Shown piece by piece: positions 55,587 to 64,000 of a DNA stretch of 64,000 nt. Location of the stretch: NCBI GenBank assembly GCA_018340375.1, contig JAFFJZ010000003.1, positions 50,809,006-50,873,005 on the forward strand, in the 5' to 3' direction. The translations under genes were made by a program, and so were the position numbers. The notes under the pieces were generated by a model that made no database searches, was not told the DNA's origin, and was given only the letters and a program-made list of their open reading frames with translations. The stretch's first letter is position 1. The number at the start of each line of letters is the position of its first letter. This DNA comes from Gonatopus flavifemur (Eukaryota; Arthropoda; Insecta; Hymenoptera; Dryinidae).

Positions 55587-56795
55587 CTACTCCCGTGTGG
55601 GAGAAAGGCAGGATTTCGTCACCCTGGCTTCAGGAAGATCGCCCATTTGTTGCGTGTGGATGGCTGCGCGGTGACGAACACACACGACACATTGGTGAAT
55701 ATGGCTCTTTACAAGTGTCCGAGCTCGTAATATCCAATAATTTTGACGGAGGATACTCAACGTGAGTTGAGTCCCCCCGTGTAACGCCCTGAGATGAGCT
55801 TGGGCAATGAGTAGTTCACTGACGCGATGTTTAGGGAGAATGATAGGGCATTTTTCATCGTGAGGCAATTCCGAGTGCTTCAACCGCCCACCAAGACGGA
55901 GCAATTGATCTTCGCCGAGGAAGGGGTTGAGCGAAAATAGGCTGCTGGAATTTTTGATGGATAGTTGATTTTTCAAGGCGCGGATTTCTGAAGCAAAGGC
56001 TTTATCCTGGACGGAACGAATCCAAAAGTTTCGAGCGTAAGTGAGATCTTCTCGAGTTAGGGGGCCTATATCCTTATCGGATTTGAATCTAGGGAATGTA
56101 TATTGGACGAATTTGATGAGGTAGGCGGTGACTTTTAGGAGCTTCGGCCACGTGGAAATCAGATCTGGTAATTCCCATTCCGGTGTTGACTCTACGTGGT
56201 GGATGGGAATGTGTTTAGCTTCCGCTTGTACTCCTTTTTGGGAAACTTCTATCTCGCTAGGGAGAGTCGATGGCCAATGAATGGAGTGTTGGCGAAGCCA
56301 CGAAGGCCCGGACCACCACAGCGGATGATGAACTAGTTCATCAGCCGAAATGCCTCTAGAGGCGCAATCAGCGGAATTAGAAGTGGTTGGTACGTGCTTC
56401 CATCTCAAGTTGGGAAGTCGAGTCTGTATTTCTGAGACGCGATTCGCTACAAAAGTCGACCATCTGGATGGGTGTTGGTTTATCCACGCAAGCGCTACCG
56501 TACTGTCGGACCAGCCGTACATCGGAATTACTTCTAATCTTAAACTAATCTTAACACTATCTAATAATTTAGTAAGTAAGAGCGCCCCGCACAATTCCAA
56601 TCTAGGAACGCTGATCGTTTTTACTGGCGCTACTTTAGTTTTTGCCGCGATTAAGCTCACTCGGATATTATCAAAAGAATGAATTATGCGAAGATAGACT
56701 ACTGCGGAATATGCACGTGTCGACGCGTCGCAAAAGCCGTGTAACTCTAAGCCCAAAAATTCGGTAGGATAACCAGTCCAGCGAGGGATATGCAA
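55587..56795 (-). CDS. BEL element 2 RNase H and integrase zinc region
   Basis: It contains 'LHGFCDAST' and 'WSDSTVALAWI' (RNase H Asp residues), 'SADCASRG', and near the end the integrase His/Cys set ('HLRALHGGTQ', 'CVVCVRH'). The frame joins the RT piece at an A5 run (56841-56845 on the plus strand), so the visible Met is not a start. The tail after about 55615 is out of frame. Confidence 0.88.
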   Translation of the reverse strand: MHIPRWTGYPTEFLGLELHGFCDASTRAYSAVVYLRIIHSFDNIRVSLIAAKTKVAPVKTISVPRLELCGALLLTKLLDSVKISLRLEVIPMYGWSDSTVALAWINQHPSRWSTFVANRVSEIQTRLPNLRWKHVPTTSNSADCASRGISADELVHHPLWWSGPSWLRQHSIHWPSTLPSEIEVSQKGVQAEAKHIPIHHVESTPEWELPDLISTWPKLLKVTAYLIKFVQYTFPRFKSDKDIGPLTREDLTYARNFWIRSVQDKAFASEIRALKNQLSIKNSSSLFSLNPFLGEDQLLRLGGRLKHSELPHDEKCPIILPKHRVSELLIAQAHLRALHGGTQLTLSILRQNYWILRARTLVKSHIHQCVVCVRHRAAIHTQQMGDLPEARVTKSCLSPTRE

Positions 56796-57886
56796 TTTTT
56801 CCAGTACTGAGAGTTGGCTATAATAGCGTTTCCAGGAACTAAAAATTCAGGAGACAAGTTGTCATCCCAATCCAATTTACGCAACCAGAGATCTTGCATT
56901 AAGATCTTGGCCGAAATTATAACAGGGGCCGCCCACCCTAGCGGATCGAACAATTTGGCAATAAACGACAACACTGACCTCTTAGTATGACGATCGATTG
57001 GAACCGTAGTGATCTTAAATTTGAGGACATCCTCGCTTGGAATCCATACTAGTCCTAAGACTTTAAGAGAATCAGTATCGTCGAAAGAGCGTGTGGCCTT
57101 CATCTCGCGATCTTCAATCGGAATTTTTCCCATTAACTGGGCCGAATTAGACGCCCATTTTCGCAGATGAAATCCTCCTTGCGATAACAAGGAAATTAAT
57201 TGATCTCTTTGATCCGCTAGAGATAATGGGTCATTATTACTGATTAAAACGTCGTCTATGTACATACAATTTCGCAATATATACATGGCATCGGGATAAC
57301 GATGCCCTTCATCTGAAGCTAATTGATGGAGAACTCGCTTCGATAAATAGGGCGCTGAGGCCGTGCCGTAAGTAACGGTGAGTAACCGATAAGCATTAAC
57401 GGAGCCCTCTTCACGAGAACGCCATAATATGCGTTGATAATCAACGTCATCAGGATGAACTAATATTTGCCGGAACATCTTTTCGATGTCGGCTGTGCAA
57501 GCAAAACGACCTTGTCGCCATCGCATGATAGTAGCCCCCAAGTCTTCTTGTAGTTTCGGTCCTACTAGCAAGTGACTATTCAACGTAGTGCCGTTGGAGG
57601 TGGTGCTCGAAGCATTAAAAACGACGCGAAGTCGCGTGGTCGTACTACTCTCTCGAATAACAGGGTGATGGGGTATATATACAGGGGAATACTGACTGAC
57701 GTCGGTAGGTGGAACCATTTTCATATGATTCAGTGATTCATATTCGGAAAGAAATGAATTATAATCCGCAGACAGCGTGGGATTGTTTTTCAAACGCTTC
57801 TCTAATTTGTTATAAAAATTAACGGCCATTGGCAGGGTTTCTCCTATGTTAATCGGCGGATCGGTGCGGAATGGCAGTCGGACCAC
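56747..57886 (-). CDS. BEL element 2 reverse transcriptase
   Basis: A complete RT palm: 'LRVVFNASS', 'TADIEKMFRQI' with the first catalytic Asp, 'YGTASAPYL', and 'MYIDDVLI' with the Asp pair, then 'KLFDPLGWAAPVI'. All catalytic residues are present, unlike in BEL element 1. The frame is lost on both sides, at a GA/CT run near 57953-57966 and at 56841-56845. The first Met at 57886 is inside the polyprotein. Confidence 0.9.
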   Translation of the reverse strand: MVRLPFRTDPPINIGETLPMAVNFYNKLEKRLKNNPTLSADYNSFLSEYESLNHMKMVPPTDVSQYSPVYIPHHPVIRESSTTTRLRVVFNASSTTSNGTTLNSHLLVGPKLQEDLGATIMRWRQGRFACTADIEKMFRQILVHPDDVDYQRILWRSREEGSVNAYRLLTVTYGTASAPYLSKRVLHQLASDEGHRYPDAMYILRNCMYIDDVLISNNDPLSLADQRDQLISLLSQGGFHLRKWASNSAQLMGKIPIEDREMKATRSFDDTDSLKVLGLVWIPSEDVLKFKITTVPIDRHTKRSVLSFIAKLFDPLGWAAPVIISAKILMQDLWLRKLDWDDNLSPEFLVPGNAIIANSQYWKNCISLAGLVILPNFWA

Positions 57887-57918
57887 ATAACGACCGTCTG
57901 CGGAGCGCGAATGAGTAT

Positions 57919-59169
57919 TTACAAAATGATTTTCGCAGCGCTGTTCGTCTTCGGAGAGAGGGTCTTGGAAGAAATTTCCTCAATTTCCCAAAACTTTCGC
58001 AAAAGCGTATTGCATTCAGAAGTTTCCACGCAATTAAGAACAGTGGTATGTGGAGAGTGATCGTTCGAATCTTGGGGACCTACTGGGCCGGAGAGGACCC
58101 AACCGAATATGGTGAGTTGAGCTGTAGGGGTACCGAGAGGACCTTGCCGGAGCTGATCGAGCAGTAGATGTCCATAGAGGTCAGCCCCAATCAGTAATTG
58201 AATTTGCTCTCCCTTTTCAGGGCTAGAGTCGGCAAGGGACAGGCCTTGAAGATGAGGCCACGAACTGATCGATCTTATCTTTGAGGCCGCATATGCGGTG
58301 ATCTTCTGGAATACATACACGGATAGAGGAAGCCTGGGTCCATTGCCATGACATGGCTCAATGGAAAGCTGCAGTCTTGACTTTACAGATCCCGTATAAA
58401 GTTCACCGAACCCGGTGATATGCAAATCTGCGCGGTATTTTCGAGTTTGCATGCGTTGGGCCAATGCTTCGGAAACGAAACTATAGACAGAGCCCTGATC
58501 GAGAAGAGCGCGCACGCGAAATGTTCGACCTTCTTCAGTGCGCAGCAACACCCACGCGGTTGGCAATAAAATATTCGCGGGCTTACCAATCGTCGAATGG
58601 CACGTAGAAGTTGAAACCGTATTATTGAGATTACCGGTGGCTGAAGGTGAAGGCATATAAGAAGCCTGCGCAAGATTGTGATTATTATCGGATCTTTGAA
58701 TATTTGATTCGCCGTTGAGCGCGCTATTAATATTCGCGTGAACTTCCTGACTGACAGAGTTATTTCTATTCTGAGGAACTGTGGCTTCCCGATGGAGCAA
58801 ACTATGGTGTGGCCGTTGGCAACGACTACAACGTTTTTCCGAAGGACATTGATTAGGAACATGACCCAGCCGCAAGCAATTGAAACACGCTCTAGCTTGT
58901 TTCACAATTTGAAAACGACGATCAATGTTCTGCCTTTGAAATTTTTTACATTTCCATAAGGGATGCGCTGTCGGACATAATGAACACTTATTACTAACTG
59001 AAAACGTATTATTTACAACAGTATGGTTTTTACTACTAGGAATCAAATTTTTTGAAGTTTTATTTACATCTGAATCCTTATCGGCTAATCCGCGGATTCG
59101 AATTGTCATAAATTCAGAGATCTGTTTATAAGTGGGTGCTGCGGTCGAACCCCCAAATGTAAATTCCAT
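57919..59169 (-). CDS. BEL element 2 gag C-part and protease
   Basis: It has a gag helix end, then Cys/His knuckle sets ('CSLC', 'CFNCLRLGHVPNQC', 'CSRCQRPHH') at about residues 62-128, a Ser/Asn-rich linker, and an aspartic protease with 'LLDQGSVYSF' at about 222. Asp-Gln-Gly is a usual form in Pao-type proteases. The N-side frame break is at a five-C run (59150-59154 on the plus strand). Confidence 0.85.
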   Translation of the reverse strand: MEFTFGGSTAAPTYKQISEFMTIRIRGLADKDSDVNKTSKNLIPSSKNHTVVNNTFSVSNKCSLCPTAHPLWKCKKFQRQNIDRRFQIVKQARACFNCLRLGHVPNQCPSEKRCSRCQRPHHSLLHREATVPQNRNNSVSQEVHANINSALNGESNIQRSDNNHNLAQASYMPSPSATGNLNNTVSTSTCHSTIGKPANILLPTAWVLLRTEEGRTFRVRALLDQGSVYSFVSEALAQRMQTRKYRADLHITGFGELYTGSVKSRLQLSIEPCHGNGPRLPLSVYVFQKITAYAASKIRSISSWPHLQGLSLADSSPEKGEQIQLLIGADLYGHLLLDQLRQGPLGTPTAQLTIFGWVLSGPVGPQDSNDHSPHTTVLNCVETSECNTLLRKFWEIEEISSKTLSPKTNSAAKIIL

Positions 59170-59993
59170 TCATGCCGCGTTCGATCGCTGAATTTCTCCG
59201 ATATCACGTATACTAACCAATCGTCCCAGTGGTTTGTAGGACGCTCTAAATTCTCAAGGGCCGATAAAGATGAACTAACTTTATCACGTAAATATTTCAA
59301 TTCTTGCTTATTTTCTTTTTTCATGACGGGAATTTCAGCGAACGACTGAATGTGAGAATGAATTAACAGACGCGGATTTTCATATTCATTATTTAGAATT
59401 TTCCAAGCGCCGTCAAAATTGGCATCCGAAATTCTGATGTTATTAATAAGCAAGCTAGCATCCCCGCGTACAGCGGACTTCAAGAAATGCAGCTTTTGCG
59501 CGTTAGAAATATTTTCGCGTTTGATAATTAAGGAGTCGAACAGATCTCTGAAACTTTCCCATTCGTTGGGATCACCAGCGAAGGTAGGCAATTGAACCTT
59601 TGGCATAGACATTAAAAAGGCATCATGCTCATCGGCGGCGTTGGTATTGGATTTTACCTGAGACGCAGTACCAGGTATAGATACTTTCCGTTCTTGAGCC
59701 GCTAACAATTCAGTCAATTCATCTAAGGAAGTCGTGTAGAGCTCCTCCGCGTCCAGAATCTCATTATTTTTAAAATAATCCAGGTCCTTTTTTTTGTCGT
59801 CGGTAGCAGTCTGCAGCAGCTGTACGTTTAGCGCGTTACACTCCTCCCACAATTTCTTCAAATCGTCGATACGATTTTGGGTGCGAATGGCCGAAAAATT
59901 CGCTTTTCCTTTCTTCTTATAATTCGGAACAATGCGACCGATGCGACCGACGAGCACCTGTTGCTGAATTAGCAAATCATCTAAATCACTCAT
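59106..59993 (-). CDS. gag: BEL element 2 gag, N-terminal part
   Basis: The start is chosen at 59993, because the in-frame upstream Met (60122) would add a Phe run translated from the poly-A/T tract at about 60035-60059. The sequence is charged and helical and carries 'MPKVQLPTFAGDPNEWESFRD', the BEL gag signature (DUF1759). The frame is lost near 59150, where homology passes to the next piece. Confidence 0.88.
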   Translation of the reverse strand: MSDLDDLLIQQQVLVGRIGRIVPNYKKKGKANFSAIRTQNRIDDLKKLWEECNALNVQLLQTATDDKKKDLDYFKNNEILDAEELYTTSLDELTELLAAQERKVSIPGTASQVKSNTNAADEHDAFLMSMPKVQLPTFAGDPNEWESFRDLFDSLIIKRENISNAQKLHFLKSAVRGDASLLINNIRISDANFDGAWKILNNEYENPRLLIHSHIQSFAEIPVMKKENKQELKYLRDKVSSSLSALENLERPTNHWDDWLVYVISEKFSDRTRHEWNLHLGVRPQHPLINRSLNL

Positions 59994-60917
59994 GATCGAA
60001 TAACACACGCACACAGAAACGTGTAAATCAAATGAAAAAAAAAAAAAAAAAAAAAAAAAGGGGAAAAAATAAACTCCGAGGAAAAGAGAAGAAAACCCGT
60101 ATCGGCGTGGCCGTGAATACAAGCACGGTGAGCTAAATTATCGCTAACACACGCACTTTCACTAGATGTCCGCACTAAAAACTCCGGAACTGTTTTTTTT
60201 TGTTTAAGTGCACTAGCTATTCACGCTCTTGAGCACGTCGATACCATTGATAGTAAGAAAAAAAATGATTTCAAACATCCTCGCGAACATAGGACGCGTA
60301 AGAGTTGACGAATTGACCAGTTGTTCAATGTTCGACGGACTTCATCGTATAAATTAACACACTCGTGAAATCATATACAAATTCGATATTATAGCACTCT
60401 ATGAATTATATATAATCGAGATCGTATCCTTCGTAGAAATATGTTCGTTTTAGTTCAATGTTACAAGCGCGCACAAAACCAACTTCAACGTGTCGCGTGA
60501 TATAGCGTATATATCAGACACGAACAAAATTCACATGAACTCTTTTTTGAGTTAACATTTGAAAAACACTATTCACTATCAGCTGGAAAGTGCTTTCGTA
60601 TCAGAGACGCGCGATATTCGAAACAAACTCCGAAAGTATTGTTCGCGCTCGTGAGGATATGAACTCGCGTCCGACGGAACGAGAACTTTTCAAACTATAA
60701 CGTTTATAACGATGGATGTGTGTGTTTCAGCGCGGTTACATTGTAACAAGAATCGGTCACGAATCACTGATTGATTATACCGCACTGAAAAAACTCGTAT
60801 TAGCATGGAATGACGAGTAATTTCCATATGAAACAAAACGGAAGATGTTTTCTCCAAGGAATTTCGCGTGACGATGATCTACACGAAATTTATTTCACGC
60901 ACTCGCGACTTCGAGCC
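59994..60917 (-). other. BEL element 2 leader
   Basis: Non-coding leader between primer site and gag, including a run of about 25 A/T at 60035-60059. No other structure is recognised. Confidence 0.6.
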
Positions 60918-60935
60918 ATCCGGCTCGAAGGACCA
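60918..60935 (-). other. BEL element 2 primer binding site, tRNA-Tyr
   Basis: On the minus strand TGGTCCTTCGAGCCGGAT, complementary to the 3' end of insect tRNA-Tyr including CCA. It lies 5 bp from the LTR. Confidence 0.85.
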
Positions 60936-60940
60936 TTAAA

Positions 60941-61573
60941 TGTATACGTTCCTTCGAACAAAACGATATACATTCAACTTATATGAAAAATATATACAAT
61001 ACGCAACGATCACGGGATTTTATAATCATCGCGTACGATGCATATAGATATAGAAAATTACCGGTGAACCGAACTCACGAGCACGTCGCTTAGTCGGAGG
61101 TGTGAGAAATAAAACCGACACGTGTTATAGTTAATGACTATATAATGATTAATTAAATCAATTGAACCACTGCACACGCGTACATACTAAGCGATGAGAA
61201 TTTGGATATTATAAGAAAATACGTGGGGAAACGTATAAAGAGCCCGGATGGTAGAAATCGCGGGAACTCGAAGGTTTTTCTTAAATGATGATGGCTACAG
61301 GGCCGTTGACGTTAACGATGTGTTAATTTGTTTCTTCTTCCTTATTCAAAAGATGCATCGTTGCGCAGAATCAATGACGCGAAGATCAAGTGATCTACTT
61401 TCGGCGTCAATGATAGGTCAACGATGATCAGTCGATCAAGGGACCAATTAGGTACTCGGATAAGGCTGAACTACGTACCGGGTAGGCCTGAAGTACGTAT
61501 TTTTTCTATATGCCCGGCGACCGGGAAGTAACAATTCATTATAATAAATTCATTGAATGAGTAATTCGAAACA
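60941..61573 (-). repeat. BEL element 2, 5' LTR (633 bp)
   Basis: Same as 53837-54469. In element orientation it lies upstream of the primer site and gag, so it is the promoter-bearing LTR. Confidence 0.93.
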
Positions 61574-61578
61574 ACCCT

Positions 61579-63474
61579 TGTTAGGTCCTATTTAAAAAAA
61601 GAATTTTCGGAATCAGTATTTGGTTTGCCACAACTGCGAGCATGAAAATAAATTGACCATGCAATCCGATAATAAGTTTGTGCACATAGACTTTGAATAT
61701 CAGTTAAAAAAATTACTGAATAATAAAATAATTCAGGAGCAATTGTTGAAGCACATTGGGAATCGCGATGACCGACTAAATTCAGATGCAAGTAATAGTA
61801 TAACGGATATAAGCGATGGTGAATCATACAAGACAATAAATTCGCATTATTCATCTGGATCACAGCACATCATAACATACAATTGTAATACAGATGGTAT
61901 GCCTATTTTCAATAGTTTGAAACGGAGCAGTTGGCCAATTCTCGTCACCATCAATGAATTACCTCCCCACCTACGATTCAAAAATATCATATTATGTGCT
62001 TTGTGGATTGGAGATAAAGAACCTACTCCAAAAATAATGAACAATTTTCTGAAAGAATTTGTTCAACAAACTCTGAAACTGTTTGAAAATGGTGTAAGAA
62101 TTCGAACTGATGAAGAGGAGTCTATAGTTTTCAAAATAGTACCCTTGTGCTTTATCCACGATTCGGTAGCGAGGCCTATAGTACAAACACAACGCATATT
62201 ATGGTTGTAGCTGGTGCTACGCTCATGGCAAATACTTGCAGGGAACTGTACGGTTCCTATACAACAATACATCGGAAAGGATAAGAACTCACGAATCACA
62301 TGCGGCCGACATCACAGAATGTGCGAAATTAAATAAACCTGTAAGAGGAGTCAAGGGAGAAACCATTCCAACAGAGTTACCACATTTCAATGTAGTTTGG
62401 GGATTTCCATGCGAATTCATGCACTCTGTAACATTGGGAGTGACAAGACAGTTGTGGGACATTTGGACCACCGCGAATTCTCCAATTCATCTGAGTGCAG
62501 CTCAAAGAACCGAGATTAACCAAAGATTAGAACATTTAACGCCAATACGAAAGATCCAACGATTACCGAGACTCTTAACCCACGAATACAAATGGAAGGC
62601 TTCAGAGTGGTGATCTTGGTCACTGTTTTACAGTTTGCCTTGTTTGAATGGCGTGATACAGGATGAGGTTCTAGCACATTTATCTCTTTTAGTGGGAAGT
62701 ATTTATACGTTGTTGAAATGCCGTATTACTCAAGATGAACTGAACAAGTGCGAAGCCAATTTACAAAGTTTTGTGAGAGACTTCGAACGTATATACGGAG
62801 AAAAGTATGTGACATTCAACATTCACAGCCTACTTCACATCGTGCAATCGGTACGAATGTCTGGACCATTATGGGCTACTTCCGCGTTTTGCTATGAGAG
62901 TGCAAACTACCATTTGAAATAACAAATCTGTGGACCAAAGGGCGTATTGGATCAAATTGCAGCAAAATTTGTGTATAAAAATGTATCTCAGTGGCAGAAA
63001 GATCAAACATTTGATAATTCGGAAATATGCAGGGACTATTGCAATGACTTATTTTCAAATGTATGTCACAAATCTTGGACAAGAACAATAGACAATGTTG
63101 TATTACTCGGCATAGGGCAGCAAACATTAGACGATATTGGTCCTGTGAAATATAATCGGTGTATTTATAATGGAAATATATATCATACGACTGAATACAG
63201 ATCACATAAAAAAACCAATGATTCTGTAGTCCAGCTGATGACAGGTGATGTTACTGAGATAATAAATATTTTGGGGTTGAATGAACAGTGCTTTATTGAG
63301 GTACGAAAAATGAACACGGAAATGGTGTTTGATACACCACACATATTAAAAATTATAGACCATGATGTCACTAAAATGAGTATTAAATTCGAAGATATTA
63401 AAGAGAAAATTATAATTATGAAGATCGAAGACGATACGTACGTTGCTCGAATTCCGAATATCTTTAATTTATAA
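61579..63474 (+). pseudogene. tnp2-like transposase gene, main piece
   Basis: It continues in frame from the piece ending at 53831, once the BEL element and one duplication are set aside. Segments: 61620-62210 with 'NTDGMPIF', 'WPILVTINELPPHLRF' (tnp2-family core); 62236-62613 with 'VVWGFPCEFMHSVTLGVTRQLWD'; 62635-62922 with 'HSLLHIVQSVRMSGPLWATSAF'; and 62947-63474, the C-terminal region. It is broken by a TAA near 61590, a one-base frame change near 62180, a TGA at about 62611 and a TAA at about 62920. tnp2 is found in CACTA-like transposons; in insects related genes are multi-copy. It cannot code as it stands. Confidence 0.75.
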
Positions 63475-64000
63475 TTGTACTTTCAATTATAGTGTAGGAA
63501 TGATTGATGGTACATTTCAACGTATTTTTTGTTTAAGTACATATATATTCCTCAACTCATTGAGATGATATCAGCGACTGTTGAGGATGCAAGCAGAATC
63601 CATTGGTGAGAAATATAGACGGTCAAAACTATTGTAACAAATTATTCAAAAACGAAGCAATGAAATAAAAATATCACTGCTCATAGACCATGTTTAGTTG
63701 ATAAAGATGGGCTGTACGGGGCGATTTTTGAATTTTATTGCTTCATTTTTGAATGGTCTGTCAGGAAAGATTTGGCCCGGGTTGCATCGTCAGGGATCGC
63801 TGGGATCCCTCGAACGCTCACAGGATGGAATTCCAATACAAGTTGAAGCTGCCGCTATGTGATTGATTAGAAAACAAAAAAAAATCGGGAATCACTGTTC
63901 CTTGTGTTGCCGGAGATTTTTTCCCGATGGGGATGGTTGGAAGTCCCCCCCAAAAAAGCTTGGAGAAGACTTGGAGCTTTTTTGCGACAACTATGAACTT
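63475..64000. other. Right-hand edge, short inverted repeat
   Basis: No gene. 'ttcaaaaacgaagcaatgaaat' -like sequence at about 63646-63668 and its near complement at about 63729-63751 form an imperfect foldback, perhaps a small MITE. Nothing else is recognised up to the window end. Confidence 0.45.

Larger units (their letters stand above)
53837..61573 (-). mobile_element. BEL/Pao element 2, complete, recent insertion
   Basis: Two 633-bp LTRs (53837-54469 and 60941-61573) look identical by eye. A 5-bp ACCCT target duplication is at 53832-53836 and 61574-61578, the size normal for BEL/Pao. Coding is on the minus strand: primer site 60918-60935, gag 59993, pol to 54697, polypurine tract next to 54470. 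Its genes carry about four one-base frame breaks, mostly at short runs, which is odd for such a young copy. Confidence 0.94.

Noticed and set aside
59994..60122. N-terminal extension of BEL element 2 gag with a Phe run
   Set aside because: It is a translation of the A/T tract. The ATG at 59993 begins the conserved sequence.

Overview
The window is repeat-rich animal DNA, almost certainly from an arthropod and most likely an insect. The evidence is the set of families present: a Ty3/gypsy-type element primed by tRNA-Ser and carrying an envelope gene, two BEL/Pao elements, a tnp2-like transposase relic and many small inverted-repeat elements. A lone exon beginning Met-Phe-Ala-Tyr-Val hints at Hymenoptera, but weakly. 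There are no bacterial-type operons, and no tRNA or rRNA genes.

Layout. Positions 1-9147 and 29703-40740 are one satellite array with a unit of about 163 bp, split by a retroelement; three or so diverged units in the opposite orientation follow at 40752-41240. Positions 9148-29702 are a 20.6 kb LTR retroelement with 3.1 kb LTRs and a 4-bp ATGT target duplication. Positions 41241-46254 hold a possible coding exon on the minus strand and several foldback or inverted-repeat elements. Positions 46255-51641 are a decayed BEL/Pao element. Positions 51866-53233 are nested inverted-repeat elements. Positions 53281-63474 are a tnp2-like transposase pseudogene, cut in two by a young BEL/Pao element (53837-61573, coding on the minus strand, 5-bp ACCCT duplication).

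The most interesting object is the 20.6 kb element. It looks like a complex retrovirus of insects. It has gag with eight CCHC knuckles, a textbook -1 frameshift site (G_GGA_AAC plus an 8-bp hairpin), a split pol, two accessory ORFs and an envelope gene resembling chuvirus-type glycoproteins. Each accessory ORF and env lies just after a strong splice acceptor, and its start is the first AUG after that acceptor. A further ORF lies inside the LTR. It contains no methionine codon of its own, but joining the donor at 10338 to the acceptor at 11554 creates an AUG exactly in frame. The removed intron holds 16 small hairpins whose stems change sequence while staying paired and whose loop is nearly constant. 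A second, unrelated set of seven hairpins with paired stem changes lies just upstream of gag. The 3' LTR also starts twice, with 221 bp of the 5' flanking satellite copied between the two starts.

All readings are by eye. Family names come from recognised motifs, not from a search. Several pol, env and BEL frameshifts sit in short homopolymers and may be sequencing errors rather than true decay.
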